A stretch of DNA of 47,141 nucleotides from an uncultured Porphyromonadaceae bacterium. GTDB lineage: Bacteria > Bacteroidota > Bacteroidia > Bacteroidales > Muribaculaceae. The stretch spans positions 1 to 47,141 of the forward strand of contig CAMWLS010000015.1 of NCBI GenBank assembly GCA_947175205.1, in the 5' to 3' direction. Numbering within the stretch: position 1 is the stretch's first letter; the number at the start of each line of letters is the position of its first letter. Positions 46,073 through 47,141 of the stretch are shown here, piece after piece. The position numbers were made by a program, and so were the translations under genes. The notes beneath the pieces are model-generated. The model made no database searches. It had not been told where the DNA came from and saw nothing but the letters and a program-made list of their open reading frames with translations.

Positions 46073-46107
46073 GGGCTTTCCTCCAAAGATTCATAACGAA
46101 CATACAT
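45973..46107 (-). CDS. 44-residue ORF directly after the CAT-like gene
   Basis: Minus strand, ATG at 46107 two bases after the acetyltransferase stop codon (TAA then G then ATG), ending at 45973. The product begins MYVRYESLEESPYFRDLL and looks like a soluble helical peptide (...SIAAVQKQQHAVDDESSELL). It is probably translated together with the upstream gene. No family recognised; could be the remnant of a larger protein. Confidence 0.45.
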   Translation of the reverse strand: MYVRYESLEESPYFRDLLSKSIAAVQKQQHAVDDESSELLNHIQ

Positions 46108-46108
46108 C

Positions 46109-46744
46109 TTAAGCCATGATATTAAAAATCTCAGCCTGAAGAAGCGAGAGAAATGTTGCTGCATGAGCTCCGTCCATTTGTGTGTGGTGGAACTGGAATG
46201 AGACTTTCAAGAAATAAACAGGGGCACCATCCACAATTTCTTTCTTATACTTAGCCCAAATCAGGAAGGGATTATTGAAAATTCCACTGTACATGCCCAC
46301 AGCACCGTCAATGTCATACTGTACAAGCGCAGATGTCCCAATGACCATTCTCTCCGTTTCATCGTGATTCTCACAAGAATTTTTAACCTGCTCTGTGAGT
46401 TTCAGATAATCGCGGTTGAACTTGTATAAATCTGTGTCAAACGGCACATCACATGAGCTTACTTCATTGTCCTTATTAAGTACTATAGTGTTTACCGCAA
46501 GTGAGTCGTACTTAAAAAGCTTCTCACCCACAGGCAGTATATAAAATTCCTTTACCTGAGTTGCTGCTTTCCCAATACACCAGCACAGAAGCATATTGAA
46601 TTTTAGTCCACGGGCCTTTGACAGTTCCACCAGCTTGGTGACATTCAATGTTTTGAAAAATGTCACCATAGGCATGGGAGCCCGCATCCATGCATCAAAA
46701 GCATATGCTCTTGTTGTTTCATTTGGGTTAATTTCTGTTATCAT
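46109..46744 (-). CDS. Chloramphenicol acetyltransferase-family (CatA-like) protein
   Basis: 211 residues, usual size for type A CAT trimers. The active-site motif is FQFHHTQMDGAHAATFL (HHxxxDG, the general-base His). The N-terminal ETTRAYAFDAWMRAPMPMVTFF and NPFLIWAKY segments match the family. It transfers acetyl groups from acetyl-CoA; many chromosomal members in Bacteroidota are annotated CAT but do not give drug resistance, so the substrate is unknown. It is preceded 2 bases upstream by a decayed gene end and followed by a 44-codon ORF. Confidence 0.85.
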   Translation of the reverse strand: MITEINPNETTRAYAFDAWMRAPMPMVTFFKTLNVTKLVELSKARGLKFNMLLCWCIGKAATQVKEFYILPVGEKLFKYDSLAVNTIVLNKDNEVSSCDVPFDTDLYKFNRDYLKLTEQVKNSCENHDETERMVIGTSALVQYDIDGAVGMYSGIFNNPFLIWAKYKKEIVDGAPVYFLKVSFQFHHTQMDGAHAATFLSLLQAEIFNIMA

Positions 46745-46746
46745 AA

Positions 46747-46980
46747 CTATTGATGTTTAAAGTAGAGCTGAAACTTCTCTTTCAAGAACTCAATTGCGTT
46801 ATCTATTTTTCTGAAACTAATGATGCTACCTTTTCCAGCATAGCAGTCATATGAATGACAGTGTGCAAATATCGCAAAAATATCTATATCTCCATCCTCC
46901 CCTACCTACAAGTCTTCACCTTGGGTGTTCGGTTTTGTTATATCCACAAGTATAAAACAGTTATATATCCGGAATTTATG
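46747..46980 (-). pseudogene. Decayed gene fragment upstream of the CAT-like gene
   Basis: Minus strand. After a TAG at 46906-46908 an uninterrupted frame of 52 codons runs to a TAG at 46747-46749, only 2 bases before the acetyltransferase ATG; its end is IDNAIEFLKEKFQLYFKHQ. Before the internal TAG the same frame continues protein-like (LVDITKPNTQGEDL). There is no start codon, and the fragment runs out near the right inverted repeat (46984). TAG is a normal stop in this genome, so this is not recoding. Family not recognised. The rest of 46745-46983 holds nothing else I can support. Confidence 0.4.
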
Positions 46981-46983
46981 ACA

Positions 46984-47141
46984 TTGAACCGATATACTCA
47001 CATAATCATAGAACAAGGAATGATTGGTTGCTTCTATTTTTCAGCTACGGTAGCATATGTTTGTCTGTAGGATAGATAGCTTCTCTGATGATTTTCTGTG
47101 TAAATAAAAAGCCCGAAAGACTTTGTTGGTCAATCGGGCCG
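46984..47141. repeat. Right copy of terminal inverted repeat
   Basis: Reverse complement of 1-160 with about a dozen differences and a 2-base gap. It begins, on the inner side, at TTGAACC and ends at the last base of the window with CGGGCCG. Confidence 0.9.
47103..47139 (-). terminator. Terminator-like hairpin in right repeat
   Basis: GCCCGA (47111-47116) pairs exactly with TCGGGC (47134-47139) and inner GAC (47119-47121) with GTC (47129-47131); on the minus strand the stem is followed by TTTTTATTT. It would end minus-strand transcripts entering from the right. Better paired than the left copy. Confidence 0.6.

Noticed and set aside
46906-46908. In-frame TAG as a recoded amber codon
   Set aside because: TAG is used as an ordinary stop elsewhere in the window (TatD gene, XRE gene), and the fragment lacks a start, so decay is simpler.
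46855-47070. 71-codon plus-strand ORF
   Set aside because: Runs antisense to the decayed fragment and into the terminal repeat; composition is not protein-like.
1-47141. CRISPR arrays, tRNA/rRNA genes, transposase, integrase, restriction or toxin-antitoxin systems
   Set aside because: Looked for in intergenic DNA and among the translated proteins; none seen.

Overview
The window looks like chromosomal DNA from a member of the order Bacteroidales (phylum Bacteroidota). Evidence seen in the sequence: promoter boxes of the Bacteroidales form TTTG/TTG-N19-20-TAnnTTTG, almost no Shine-Dalgarno sequences, AT-rich intergenic DNA, and many families typical of that group (DUF4835, DUF2851, DUF4250, DUF5131, short menE, Bacteroidetes-type CoaBC and AddB-like nuclease, ECF sigma/outer-membrane barrel cassette). 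I cannot place the genus.

Layout. (1) Positions 1-160 and 46984-47141 are the two copies of an imperfect, roughly 92% identical inverted repeat. Each carries a terminator-like hairpin facing inward, so the window is probably bounded by copies of a dispersed repeat or by the 3' ends of a multi-copy operon. (2) 376-2032: two tandem paralogous secreted or outer-membrane barrel-like proteins. (3) 2105-8613: a tight plus-strand run of dnaN, a DEDDh exonuclease, coaBC, a DUF4835 gene, recN and an rlmB-like methyltransferase. (4) 8678-13161: minus-strand menaquinone operon menD-menB-menC-menE, all overlapping and without menF or menH. (5) 13440-16311: an Omp85-type barrel overlapping a phosphoethanolamine-transferase-like membrane enzyme. 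(6) 16312-16792: intergenic, with a strong hairpin and an orphan minus-strand promoter that together could define a small RNA. (7) 16793-18533: TatD-family hydrolase and polyprenyl synthetase, minus strand. (8) 18612-32723: a long plus-strand run of housekeeping genes (DUF4250, uvrD/pcrA, nspC, glycosyltransferase, radC, ABC-F; then mlaE, mlaF, holB, AddB-like nuclease, hemW). (9) 32736-34954: divergent Crp/Fnr regulator and DUF2851 gene with back-to-back consensus promoters and a palindrome. (10) 35071-37184: an XRE regulator followed by about 1.5 kb with no convincing gene. (11) 37185-41046: thioesterase, dprA, a secreted protein, a DUF5131 gene and a MmcQ/YjbR gene. (12) 41043-44871: a headless gene remnant and then a four-gene ECF sigma / anti-sigma-like / small secreted protein / outer-membrane plug-barrel cassette. 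(13) 45081-46980: an iron-sulfur flavoprotein, a small membrane ORF, and a CAT-family acetyltransferase flanked by a 44-residue ORF and a decayed gene fragment that ends near the right repeat.

Most of the window is ordinary core genome: replication and recombination (clamp, exonuclease, delta-prime, RecN, UvrD, AddB-like, DprA, RadC), cofactor and lipid synthesis (CoA, menaquinone, polyprenyl), and envelope maintenance. Accessory character is concentrated at both ends and in 35.6-37.2 kb and 41.0-47.1 kb. I did not find a CRISPR array, tRNA, rRNA, intact transposase or integrase. No clear new multi-gene defence or mobile system was found. The best leads are the terminal repeat pair, the orphan-promoter small RNA candidate, the ECF cassette with a possibly shared promoter motif, and the decayed genes around the acetyltransferase.
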